Below, piece by piece: positions 16,816 through 24,928 of a stretch of DNA of 33,719 bases. Every line of letters starts with the position of its first letter. Within the stretch, counting starts at the first letter, position 1. The stretch spans positions 1-33,719 of the forward strand of contig JAKVCB010000028.1 of assembly GCA_022448345.1 (NCBI GenBank). The letters are read 5' to 3'. This stretch comes from Pirellulales bacterium. Its GTDB lineage: Bacteria > Planctomycetota > Planctomycetia > Pirellulales > Lacipirellulaceae. The position numbers were made by a program, and so were the translations under genes. A model generated the notes under the pieces. That model saw nothing but the letters and a program-made list of their open reading frames with translations. It searched no databases and was not told the origin of the DNA.

Positions 16816-17232
16816 TTAGCGAAAGAACTGACGACTCGGCCCCTTTGCCGAGAACGCATCGCGAAAGTGCTCAATGCGGGGGGAGGTTCCCTTGGGCCAG
16901 ATGATCGCAATCACGTCGAACCGGGCTTGCTCTTCCAGCAAGCCATGGCTCTTGAGAAACGTCAAGGCAGCTCGGGTCAATTGGCACTGTTTGGCGTGGT
17001 CGACCGCCTCGGTAGGTTGTCCCTTCCTGGCCGATCGCCGAGTTTTTACTTCCACAAATACGATTGTACGGTCTTCGACGGCGACCAGATCCAGTTCACC
17101 AAGTCTGGAGCGATCCCGGCGAGCGACGATCTTAAATCCTCGTCGTTTGAGGTATTGGGCAGCGATTGCCTCGCCTCGTTCGCCAAGAGTACGTGGTCGG
17201 AACAGATCGGCGAGCCAGGTGCGTAGGCTCAT
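16816..17232 (-). CDS. YraN family (UPF0102) predicted endonuclease-fold protein
   Basis: This 138-residue protein has the UPF0102 pattern. TLGERGEAIAAQYLKRRGFKI is followed by RSRLGELDLVAVEDRTIVFVEVKTR, which carries the E...D...ExK residues of a restriction-endonuclease-like fold. ARFDVIAI follows near the end. The cellular role is not settled. It is the last gene of the ffh-rpsP-trmD-rplS cluster, 23 nt after rplS, a position it holds in many bacteria, where rnhB may lie between. It starts at ATG 17232 without a good Shine-Dalgarno sequence, consistent with translational coupling. The last ~10 residues are basic and probably variable. Confidence 0.9.
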   Translation of the reverse strand: MSLRTWLADLFRPRTLGERGEAIAAQYLKRRGFKIVARRDRSRLGELDLVAVEDRTIVFVEVKTRRSARKGQPTEAVDHAKQCQLTRAALTFLKSHGLLEEQARFDVIAIIWPKGTSPRIEHFRDAFSAKGPSRQFFR

Positions 17233-17255
17233 AGGAACCGCATGGCAAAACCGAG

Positions 17256-17618
17256 TTATGTGTCGCGCCGGCGTTCTTTAAGACGTACCGCTTTGCCGAC
17301 ACGATCGCGGAGGAAATAAAGCTTGGCCCGCCGTACAAGTCCACTTCGCTTGACGTCGACTTTGGCAACGCGGGGCGAGTGCAGCGGGAATTTTCGCTCG
17401 ACACCTTCATTGGAAACAATCCGGCGTACGGTAAACATCTCGCGACTTCCCGAGCCATTTCGGGCAATTACCACTCCGGAGAAAATTTGGATCCGCTCTT
17501 TCTCGCCTTCAAGAATTCTCGTGTGGACATCGACCGTATCACCAATGTCAAACTGAGGAACTTCATCTTTATCTTTGAGACTGGATTTTTCTACGAGATC
17601 CAGGATTTGCTGACTCAT
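17256..17618 (-). CDS. rplS: 50S ribosomal protein L19
   Basis: L19 is a component of the large ribosomal subunit at the 30S-50S interface. At 120 residues it has the expected length. Family landmarks are [46 protein letters not shown] and the C-terminal [23 protein letters not shown] lies about 6 nt upstream of the ATG at 17618. It sits 57 nt after trmD and 23 nt before yraN, all on the minus strand, and is part of the operon. Confidence 0.97.
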   Translation of the reverse strand: MSQQILDLVEKSSLKDKDEVPQFDIGDTVDVHTRILEGEKERIQIFSGVVIARNGSGSREMFTVRRIVSNEGVERKFPLHSPRVAKVDVKRSGLVRRAKLYFLRDRVGKAVRLKERRRDT

Positions 17619-17675
17619 GGTTATTTCCTCTTTTTGAAAGGGTCGCCGATGTTTGGTTTACAACCTGACTTGGCC

Positions 17676-18356
17676 TTACAACAGGTCAGCCCGCCGCTGG
17701 CGTGTTCGTTCCAAGCTGTTTTGTTCGCGCCAGCGGGCGATTTCTTCATGGTTACCGCTGGTGAGTACCGCCGGGACTTCCAATTCCCGGTAGACTCTTG
17801 GTCTTGTGTATTGTGCAAATTCCAGCCGACGTTGCCTGCCGGAAAAGGAATCATGTTTATTGCTTTGTTCGTCTCCCAGGACCCCGGGAACCAGCCGAAG
17901 TACGGCGTCGATGACCACCATGGCCCCGACTTCTCCTCCATTCAAAATAAAATCTCCAACCGAAATTTCATCCGGTTTGAGGATATCCATAATTCGTTGG
18001 TCAAATCCTTCGTATCGCCCACATACCAAAACCAGGCGTTTGTGGTTGGCCAAATCCTCCACAACCGGCTGTTCAAGGCGTCGCCCGACAGGGCTCAATA
18101 ACACCAAATGTCCCGGTTGCTGGGTGAGTTGCTGGACATGTTCAACGCACTCAACAACGGGGCCTGGCTTGAGCAGCATGCCGGGTCCACCACCAAAAGG
18201 ACGGTCGTCGACCTGGTGATGTTTGTCATGAGCCCAGTCGCGCATGTTATGTAGTTGGATGTCGACCAGTTGTCGCTCGATTGCCAGCTTGAGCAAGCTT
18301 TGACCGAGGTAGGCCGGAAACATCTCCGGAAATAGCGTCAGCACGTCGAATCGCAT
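17676..18356 (-). CDS. trmD: tRNA (guanine-37-N1)-methyltransferase
   Basis: TrmD methylates G37 next to the anticodon in tRNAs for Leu, Pro and Arg, using S-adenosylmethionine, and prevents +1 frameshifting. The protein is 226 residues, near the usual length. The N-terminal MRFDVLTLFPEMF and DDRPFGGGPGMLL are diagnostic. The trefoil-knot SAM site is at LVCGRYEGFDQR and ISVGDFILNGGE, and the catalytic Asp region is KHDSFSG. The C-terminal domain ends RQRRADLL. It follows rpsP by 82 nt, with no rimM between, and precedes rplS. No clear Shine-Dalgarno sequence is visible before ATG 18356. Confidence 0.97.
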   Translation of the reverse strand: MRFDVLTLFPEMFPAYLGQSLLKLAIERQLVDIQLHNMRDWAHDKHHQVDDRPFGGGPGMLLKPGPVVECVEHVQQLTQQPGHLVLLSPVGRRLEQPVVEDLANHKRLVLVCGRYEGFDQRIMDILKPDEISVGDFILNGGEVGAMVVIDAVLRLVPGVLGDEQSNKHDSFSGRQRRLEFAQYTRPRVYRELEVPAVLTSGNHEEIARWREQNSLERTRQRRADLL

Positions 18357-18438
18357 GTCAACGCCACGACCGTTGTTCAGAAAATTTTGGCCGCCTCCTT
18401 CGATCTTTCAGTTCCACGGATACAAGTCGGTTTTGGGA

Positions 18439-18963
18439 TTAACTCGATTTAGCGGTGTCAGTCTCTTTCGCGTCGCCTGAATCAGATTCTGCGGTTTCGT
18501 CAGCAGCGGTTTCCTTGGCAGGCTCAGCGGTTGTCGAGTCTTCGGTGGAATCTTTCGCTGGCGATTCGGCCTCGGCGGTTGAGGCTGATTCGGTTTTTTC
18601 TTCAGAGGTTTCTGGCTCAGGCGATGTGGGCATTGAGGCTGGCTTGCCGGGATCCGGAATGACCCTGGGTTGGGCAATTTTTTCCAAAGCCGCTTTTTGT
18701 ACGTCGACATGGGTTCCGGCGGTTCCGTACTTTTTGATCAATACAGATACGTTGCCCGAAGGCTGCGCGCCCACACTGAGCCAATAGTCGATGCGATCGA
18801 GTTTAAGAATGGCCCTCGCATCCGTATCAGGTATGGAGGGGTCATAAGTGCCCAATTCCTCAAGCACACGTCCATCACGCGGAGACCGCTTGTCCATTGC
18901 GCAGATACGGAAAAATGGTCGATGGGTTCGTCCCATCTTTTTCATGCGAATTCTTACAGACAC
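18439..18963 (-). CDS. rpsP: 30S ribosomal protein S16 with long acidic C-terminal extension
   Basis: S16 is needed for small-subunit assembly. I set the start at GTG 18963. AGAGGAGA lies about 6 nt upstream, and the protein then reads VSVRIRMKKMGRTHRPFF, matching the S16 N-terminus; the longer frame to 19065 adds unrelated sequence. The conserved core is about 85 residues, including DGRVLEELGTYDP and LKLDRIDYWLSVGAQPS. A tail of ~90 residues follows, made almost entirely of E, S, T, A, D and K. It makes the protein 174 residues, twice the E. coli length of about 82. The tail is acidic, unlike a typical rRNA-binding extension. It is the second gene of the ffh operon. Confidence 0.93.
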   Translation of the reverse strand: MSVRIRMKKMGRTHRPFFRICAMDKRSPRDGRVLEELGTYDPSIPDTDARAILKLDRIDYWLSVGAQPSGNVSVLIKKYGTAGTHVDVQKAALEKIAQPRVIPDPGKPASMPTSPEPETSEEKTESASTAEAESPAKDSTEDSTTAEPAKETAADETAESDSGDAKETDTAKSS

Positions 18964-19089
18964 AATGGTCTCCTCTTTCAACAGGCAGCCCTGGCAAGTT
19001 CGCTTCCGGGGGCTGAGCCGGTTTAGCGAATCCCCCATTCTGCCCGACTGGGGCCTTGAAAACAAGGCCCGCCCCGCCTTGTCAGGATC

Positions 19090-20568
19090 TTACTTCCCTT
19101 GTTTTTTTTCCCTTTTTCTTCGTCTCAATTCCTTGTCGCGCTGTTTTTTTAGCCTCGCCCGCTCTTTTGGTGACAGCCGTTTGCCGGTTCCCTTCTTGGA
19201 CCGGGCCAGTTGTCCGTTGCCAGCCATGCCGCTTTGCACCTGCTGGAGCAACTTCATTCTTTCGCGCATCCCCTTACCGGCCATTTGCACCATTAACTGG
19301 GCCATGGCGTCAAATTGCTTGACCAGCTCGTTGACTTCGTGCGGTTCGACCCCCGAACCGGTGGCAATACGGCGGCGGCGGCTTTGATCGATAAGCTTGG
19401 GTTTTTGGCGTTCCTGGGGGGTCATTGAGTCAATGATGCCCAACAACCGCTTCATATCTCCTTCGGCATCGATGTCATCGAGTCCTTCGGTCATTTGGCC
19501 CATTCCGGGAATCATTCCCATGACTTTTTGCATGGGGCCCAGGCGGCCAACCTGGGTTAGCTGCTTGCGAAAGTCTTCCAGCGTGAATTCGCCCTTTTGC
19601 AAGCGTTCTTCCTGTAAACGCATTTCTTCCTGGTCGAATTCGCGCTGTGCTTTTTCAACCAGGGTGAGAATATCTCCTTGCCCAAGCACTCGGCCTGCCA
19701 TACGTTCCGGATGGAATTCCTCGAGCGCATCGAGATGTTCTCCGGTACCGACGAACTTAATGGGAACTCCGGTGACACGTTTAACCGACAAGGCAGCACC
19801 GCCGCGGGCATCGCCGTCGAGTTTTGTCATGATCACGCCATCCAGCTCTAAGGCGTCATTGAACGCTTTTGCGCTGTTGACCGCGTCCTGGCCTGTCATT
19901 CCATCTACCACGAGATAGACCTGCTCAGGTTGGCATTGTCGGTCAATTTTTTCGAGCTGCCCCATCAACTCTTCGTCAACGTGTAGTCGACCGGCTGTGT
20001 CGAGGATTACGACATCAGCGCCAATTTTTTTGGCTTGCTTGACCGCTGCGTTACAAACCACGACCGGATTTTTTTCGACACGGTCTGAGTAAACAGGAAT
20101 ATCGAGCTGCTCGCCCAGAATGTGGAGTTGGTCGATGGCCGCAGGACGCTGCAGGTCAGCAGCGACCAGGAGAGGTTTGCGGTCTGCCTGCATGAGCAAT
20201 CGGCCAAGTTTGCCGCAAGAGGTTGTTTTTCCCGATCCCTGCAAACCGCACATCATCAAAATGGTAGTGTCGTCGGTTCCCTTCAGGTGCAGAGAATGGT
20301 CTACCGGGCCCATCAGATGAATCAATTCTTGATGGACGATTCCTACAATTTGCTGGCTTGGATTAAGCGATTTGAGCACCTTTTCACCGACAGCCTGCTC
20401 GGTGACGTTTTGCATGAAGTCCCGCACGACTTCAAAACTTACATCCGCTTCCAGCAGCGACCGTTCGACGAGTTTGAGCCCGTCCCGCATATTCGATTCG
20501 CTTAATTTTCCCTGTGTGCGCAGCGTTTTTAGCGCAGAGGTGAGGTTTTCTTGCAGGGATTCAAACAT
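19090..20568 (-). CDS. ffh: Signal recognition particle GTPase Ffh
   Basis: Ffh binds signal sequences and the SRP RNA and delivers translating ribosomes to FtsY at the membrane. The 492-residue protein has the N domain (1-90) and the G domain with [14 protein letters not shown] (G1), [16 protein letters not shown] (G3) and [14 protein letters not shown] (G4). The Met-rich M domain follows, including GMIPGMGQM and the RNA-binding [11 protein letters not shown]. The C-terminal ~35 residues are very basic. It leads the operon ffh-rpsP-trmD-rplS-yraN. ATG 20568 has no clear ribosome-binding site. A candidate promoter lies 75-100 nt upstream. Confidence 0.97.
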   Translation of the reverse strand: MFESLQENLTSALKTLRTQGKLSESNMRDGLKLVERSLLEADVSFEVVRDFMQNVTEQAVGEKVLKSLNPSQQIVGIVHQELIHLMGPVDHSLHLKGTDDTTILMMCGLQGSGKTTSCGKLGRLLMQADRKPLLVAADLQRPAAIDQLHILGEQLDIPVYSDRVEKNPVVVCNAAVKQAKKIGADVVILDTAGRLHVDEELMGQLEKIDRQCQPEQVYLVVDGMTGQDAVNSAKAFNDALELDGVIMTKLDGDARGGAALSVKRVTGVPIKFVGTGEHLDALEEFHPERMAGRVLGQGDILTLVEKAQREFDQEEMRLQEERLQKGEFTLEDFRKQLTQVGRLGPMQKVMGMIPGMGQMTEGLDDIDAEGDMKRLLGIIDSMTPQERQKPKLIDQSRRRRIATGSGVEPHEVNELVKQFDAMAQLMVQMAGKGMRERMKLLQQVQSGMAGNGQLARSKKGTGKRLSPKERARLKKQRDKELRRRKREKKQGK

Positions 20569-20641
20569 GGGGAGCCCGTGTCCGCTGGAGACAGCTGCCG
20601 TCAGTTTTTCGGCTGGCGTCAGTTATTCGGCAAAGCTCTGC

Positions 20642-20671
20642 ATTCTAGTCGATAGTGCACGACTTCGGCAA
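20642..20671 (-). promoter_or_regulatory. Candidate promoter of the ffh operon
   Basis: On the minus strand TTGCCG (20666-20671, 4 of 6 matches) and TAGAAT (20642-20647, 5 of 6) are separated by 18 nt. Transcription would start near 20635, about 65 nt before the ffh ATG. Confidence 0.4.
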
Positions 20672-20740
20672 CGCGTGCCGGTGCCTGATGGAGTCCGAAC
20701 ACGCAAGATTCGTCATCCGCAGGTCGAACACCCTACCTGC

Positions 20741-20760
20741 CTTGCCGGCCGGTCGGCAAG
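20741..20760. repeat. Inverted repeat between divergent ffh and uvrA
   Basis: CTTGCCG-GCCGGT-CGGCAAG is a perfect 7-bp inverted repeat with a 6-nt centre, lying between the two divergent genes upstream of the ffh promoter candidate and ~90 nt before uvrA. It could be an operator or a transcript hairpin for uvrA. It does not resemble the E. coli or Gram-positive LexA boxes. Confidence 0.35.
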
Positions 20761-20850
20761 GGATCTCCCACAAACGACTGAAAAGATCGCGTAGTTTTTC
20801 CGCCATCAAAGGTATGGTCGCAGATCGGACCGGCTGTTACGCTCGTCGTC

Positions 20851-23718
20851 ATGTGCCCTCCTGCCTCATCCCAGTCAGCCGTTGACCGGGAAGTCCGTTT
20901 CAATGACGGGTTTACCCAGATACGTGGTGCGCGGACTCACAACCTGAAGAACATCGATGTCGACATTCCCCGTAACAAATTCGTCGTGATTACCGGGGTC
21001 AGCGGTTCGGGAAAAAGTTCCCTGGCATTCGACACGTTGTTAGCCGAGGGACAACGGCAATATATCGAAAGTTTATCGGTTTATGCCCGCCAGTTCTGCG
21101 CTCAGATGCAGCGGCCCGATGTTGACCGGATCGACGGTCTTCAGCCGACCATTGCCATCGATCAACGCCCAGGAGTCCAGAACCCACGGAGCACAGTGGC
21201 CACGGTCACGGAGATCTACGACTATTTGCGGCTGTTGATGGCACGTCTTGGAGAGGTGCACTGTCCGGAATGCGATGCCCTGATTTCACAACAGACACCT
21301 GCCGAGATTGAGGCTCTGATTACGGCACTTCCTGAGGAAACTCGTGTTATGGTCCTTGCGCCGCTCATCTGTGGCCGCAAGGGAAGCCATCCGGAAATAT
21401 TTGAAAAGATCAGGAAAGCGGGGTTTGTCCGCGCGCGGATTGATGGGCAAACTTATCTTCTCGAAGATGTGCCGCCGCTCGTATCACAAAAAACACACGA
21501 TATTGAAGCTGTTATTGACCGTGTTATTATTCGCAAGGGGATCAAAACCCGACTGGAAGAATCTATTCGACTAGCTCTCAAGCATGGTGAAGGTGTCCTC
21601 GTCATCAGTTACCAAACGCCTGACGACAGAACCGGGGTGAAAAATAAAACCGACACCACCAATTGGCAGCAGAAGGTCTACAACACGCGGTATGCTTGTC
21701 CGCAATGCCAGGCCAGTATTGCTGAAATTGAGCCCCGTACGTTCAGCTTTAACAGCCCTCACGGGGCGTGTCCCACTTGCAGTGGATTAGGTGCCAGCGA
21801 AGGTTTTGACCCTGACCTGGTCCTGCCCGACAACAGTTTGGCCCTTGCCAACGGGGCGATTTCTCCGTGGAAGAGAGGGTCAGCAGCGGCCAAAAAACAG
21901 CGGCAACAACTGCTCACAGACTTTTGCAGTTCGGCCAAAGTCGAGATGGATCAACCTCTCGAGACCTGGCCGGATGTTGGCCGTCAACAACTGCTTTACG
22001 GCGACGGTAAAAATTTTCCCGGCCTGCTCGGGCATCTCGAAATGGACTACGCTGGGACTCGAAGCGAAACGGTTCGTGACCGGCTTGAGGCTTACCGTAG
22101 TTCCGTTCCCTGCAGTGATTGTCAGGGACATCGTCTTTGTCCCGAGGCAATTGCTTGCCGGTTCCAGGGGATGGCCATTCACGAAGTCACTGCGCTGACG
22201 GTTCGTCAAGCAGAAGAATTCTTCGAAGGTGTGGAGTTGTCTTGCGATGAGAAACCGATTGGTGAGCCAGTTTTACGAGAAATTAACCGTCGTCTCGCAT
22301 TCCTCATAAAAGTTGGTGCCGATTACCTCACACTTGACCGCACCGCTGATACGCTCAGTGGTGGAGAGATGCAACGTGTGAGATTGGCGACTGGAATTGG
22401 ATCGGGTCTGGTAGGAGTCCTTTACCTGCTCGACGAACCGTCAATTGGGTTGCATCCTCGCGATAACAACCGGCTCATTGCGGCGCTTCGCGAACTCCAG
22501 CAGCAAGGAAACTCGGTCATTGTTGTCGAGCATGACGAGGCGGTCATGCGCGAGGCCGACGAAATCATCGACATAGGACCAGGGGCTGGGTTGCTGGGAG
22601 GGAAGGTCGTTGCCCAGGCGCCATCTGATCAGTTTATTCTTGATTCGCAGTCTTTGACGGCAGAGTATCTCTCTGGGAAGCGAGTCATCCCGGTGCCTCG
22701 CAAGCGACGCCTGCCAGACAAAAGCCGGCGTTTGTTGTTGGAGGGTGCCACCGCAAATAATCTGAAAAATGTCACCACCTCGTTTCCCTTGGAGTGTTTC
22801 ACTTGTGTCACCGGTGTTAGTGGATCGGGTAAAAGTTCGCTGGTGATCGAGACGCTTGGTAGGGCCCTGGCGCAAAGGCTTCATGGTGCTTCGAGTAAGC
22901 CGGGGCCTTATCGCAGTCTTCGCGGAGTGAGTCTGGTGGACCGTGCGATTCGGGTTGACCAGGCCCCCATTGGTCGGACACCGCGGAGCAACGCGGCGAC
23001 TTATACGGGGCTATTCGATGAAGTCCGCAAAGTGTTTGCTGGCACACGCCAAGCCAAGCAGCGAGGCTACAAGATAGGCCGTTTTAGTTTCAACGTGAAA
23101 GGTGGTCGTTGTGAAGCATGCCAAGGACAGGGCTTACAGAAGATCGAGATGAACTTTCTCCCTGATTTGTTCGTGACTTGTGACGTTTGTCGCGGTACAC
23201 GATTCAATCGTCAAACGCTCTCGGTTAAATACCGTGGCCATTCGATTGCCGAAGCGCTCGCAATGAGCGTTGCAGAGGCAGTGGAGTTTTTTGCAAATCA
23301 TGCTTCGATTCATCGCCTGCTTTGTAGTCTGGCTGATGTGGGGTTGGGCTACCTCACTTTGGGGCAGCCATCGACGATGCTCTCTGGAGGCGAAGCCCAG
23401 CGAATTAAACTGGCGACCGAACTTGGGCGGTCACAAAGCAGCCATGCGATGTATATTCTCGATGAACCGACCACCGGTTTGCACACGGACGATATCGGCA
23501 GGCTTCTGGTTGTTCTACAGCGGTTGGTCGACCAAGGAAATTCAGTGGTGGTGATCGAACACAACCTGGACGTTATCAAGTCTGCTGACTGGATAATTGA
23601 TATGGGGCCAGAAGGTGGTGCGAAGGGGGGAGATGTCGTGGTAGAGGGGGCGCCTGACGAAGTCATTGAGTGTGCCGCAAGCCATACCGGAAGATTTCTC
23701 CGCGACGTGATTGCTTAA
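20851..23718 (+). CDS. uvrA: UvrA excinuclease ATPase subunit
   Basis: UvrA is the damage-recognition ATPase that loads UvrB in nucleotide excision repair. The 955-residue protein has two ABC modules. Walker A motifs are at [10 protein letters not shown] near residues 49 and 655. Signature motifs are [13 protein letters not shown] (~501) and [13 protein letters not shown] (~843), and Walker B regions are [14 protein letters not shown] and [11 protein letters not shown]. Zinc modules are visible at YACPQCQ...GACPTCSG (~285-315) and RCEACQGQG...[11 protein letters not shown] (~752-790). The start ATG 20851 has no clear Shine-Dalgarno sequence, and the first ~18 residues are poorly conserved. 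It diverges from ffh and is ~9 kb from uvrC. No uvrB is in the window. Confidence 0.97.
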   Translation: MCPPASSQSAVDREVRFNDGFTQIRGARTHNLKNIDVDIPRNKFVVITGVSGSGKSSLAFDTLLAEGQRQYIESLSVYARQFCAQMQRPDVDRIDGLQPTIAIDQRPGVQNPRSTVATVTEIYDYLRLLMARLGEVHCPECDALISQQTPAEIEALITALPEETRVMVLAPLICGRKGSHPEIFEKIRKAGFVRARIDGQTYLLEDVPPLVSQKTHDIEAVIDRVIIRKGIKTRLEESIRLALKHGEGVLVISYQTPDDRTGVKNKTDTTNWQQKVYNTRYACPQCQASIAEIEPRTFSFNSPHGACPTCSGLGASEGFDPDLVLPDNSLALANGAISPWKRGSAAAKKQRQQLLTDFCSSAKVEMDQPLETWPDVGRQQLLYGDGKNFPGLLGHLEMDYAGTRSETVRDRLEAYRSSVPCSDCQGHRLCPEAIACRFQGMAIHEVTALTVRQAEEFFEGVELSCDEKPIGEPVLREINRRLAFLIKVGADYLTLDRTADTLSGGEMQRVRLATGIGSGLVGVLYLLDEPSIGLHPRDNNRLIAALRELQQQGNSVIVVEHDEAVMREADEIIDIGPGAGLLGGKVVAQAPSDQFILDSQSLTAEYLSGKRVIPVPRKRRLPDKSRRLLLEGATANNLKNVTTSFPLECFTCVTGVSGSGKSSLVIETLGRALAQRLHGASSKPGPYRSLRGVSLVDRAIRVDQAPIGRTPRSNAATYTGLFDEVRKVFAGTRQAKQRGYKIGRFSFNVKGGRCEACQGQGLQKIEMNFLPDLFVTCDVCRGTRFNRQTLSVKYRGHSIAEALAMSVAEAVEFFANHASIHRLLCSLADVGLGYLTLGQPSTMLSGGEAQRIKLATELGRSQSSHAMYILDEPTTGLHTDDIGRLLVVLQRLVDQGNSVVVIEHNLDVIKSADWIIDMGPEGGAKGGDVVVEGAPDEVIECAASHTGRFLRDVIA

Positions 23719-23755
23719 AGCAAGAACGGACTGACGTGGTACGACGCGATGGTGC

Positions 23756-24928
23756 TTAAACACGTTCGAAAATTGTGGCGATGCCCTGGCCAACACCGAT
23801 GCACATCGTCGCCAGACCAAACTTGGCATCGCGGTCGATCATGGTATGGATCAGCGTTGTGGCAATGCGGGCACCGCTGGCACCGAGTGGATGCCCAATA
23901 GCGATTGCCCCACCGCGAACATTCACTTTGGCAGAGTCGCAAGCCTGACCATTACTATCGAGCATTTGTATGCACGCCAGCGCCTGGGCGGCGAAGGCCT
24001 CGTTGAGCTCAATCAGATCGAGATCCTCCAGCGTCAAACCCGCTCGTCGGAGTGCTTTTTGCGTTGCCGGCACGGGACCGGTGCCCATCACACACGGATC
24101 GACTCCAGCCACGGCCGTTGCTCGCACGCGAACGAGCGGGGTCAGGCCAAGTTCCTTGGCACGTTCGTCAGACATGACGAGCATGGCTGACGCACCATCG
24201 TTCAACGGTGAACTGTTACCGGCAGTTACGGTTCCCATCCCAGGCATGAATGCCGGCTTGAGAGCCGCCAGGGCTTCCATACTGGTGTCTCCCCGGACGC
24301 ACTGGTCCCGATCGACAAGCACTTTTTCACCTGCTTCATTGCGCCCCCAGACGGGGATCAGTTCTCGTTCAAATTCCTTGTTTGTATAGGCGGCCGTCGC
24401 TTTCTGGTGACTTTCCAGAGCGAACCGGTCTTGCTGTTCACGTGAGATGCCATTCATCTGTGCAAGAAATTCGGCAGTAATCCCCATCATGAGGGCACCC
24501 TTGCTGGTCCGCTGGAAGAGTTTCGGGTTGAGATCAAGACCAGCATCCAGTGCGATGTGGTGCATATGTTCCAGGCCGCCCACGATTTGGACATCTTCGA
24601 AGCCCGCCATGATGGCGTGTGATGCTTGGTTAAGTGCCTGTAGACTGCTGCCACAAAGTCGATTGATGGTTGCCCCACCCGCTTCCACGGCGATGCCTGC
24701 CATCAGGCTCACATTGCGGGCAACGTTGAACCCCTGTTCTCGTTGCTGCTGGGTATTTCCAAGTATGACATCTTCGATGGCAGCAGGATCAATCCCGCTG
24801 CGGTCAACCAGTGCTCGCACAACTTCGACAGCCAGGTCGTCCGAGCGGACATCGCGGAATGCACCCTTTTCCGGATGGGCGCGCCCGATGGGTGTGCGGC
24901 AGCAATCAACGACGACGGCTTGCTTCAT
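23756..24928 (-). CDS. fadA: Acetyl-CoA acyltransferase (3-ketoacyl-CoA thiolase)
   Basis: This thiolase cleaves 3-ketoacyl-CoA with CoA in the last step of fatty-acid beta-oxidation. Its 390 residues match the FadA size. The nucleophilic Cys is in NRLCGSSLQALNQ (~91). The other active-site elements are ELNEAFAAQALA, GGAIAIGHPLGASG and CIGVGQG near the C-terminus. Its ATG overlaps the stop of the upstream fadB gene by 4 nt (ATGA), indicating translational coupling and a joint enzyme complex. A GGGAAG sits about 6 nt upstream. It converges on uvrA with a 37-nt gap. Confidence 0.94.
   Translation of the reverse strand: MKQAVVVDCCRTPIGRAHPEKGAFRDVRSDDLAVEVVRALVDRSGIDPAAIEDVILGNTQQQREQGFNVARNVSLMAGIAVEAGGATINRLCGSSLQALNQASHAIMAGFEDVQIVGGLEHMHHIALDAGLDLNPKLFQRTSKGALMMGITAEFLAQMNGISREQQDRFALESHQKATAAYTNKEFERELIPVWGRNEAGEKVLVDRDQCVRGDTSMEALAALKPAFMPGMGTVTAGNSSPLNDGASAMLVMSDERAKELGLTPLVRVRATAVAGVDPCVMGTGPVPATQKALRRAGLTLEDLDLIELNEAFAAQALACIQMLDSNGQACDSAKVNVRGGAIAIGHPLGASGARIATTLIHTMIDRDAKFGLATMCIGVGQGIATIFERV

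Noticed and set aside
16512-16910. 132-codon minus-strand ORF between yraN and pyrG
   Set aside because: It overlaps the end of yraN in another frame and reads as Pro/Ser/Arg-rich out-of-frame sequence without a ribosome-binding site.
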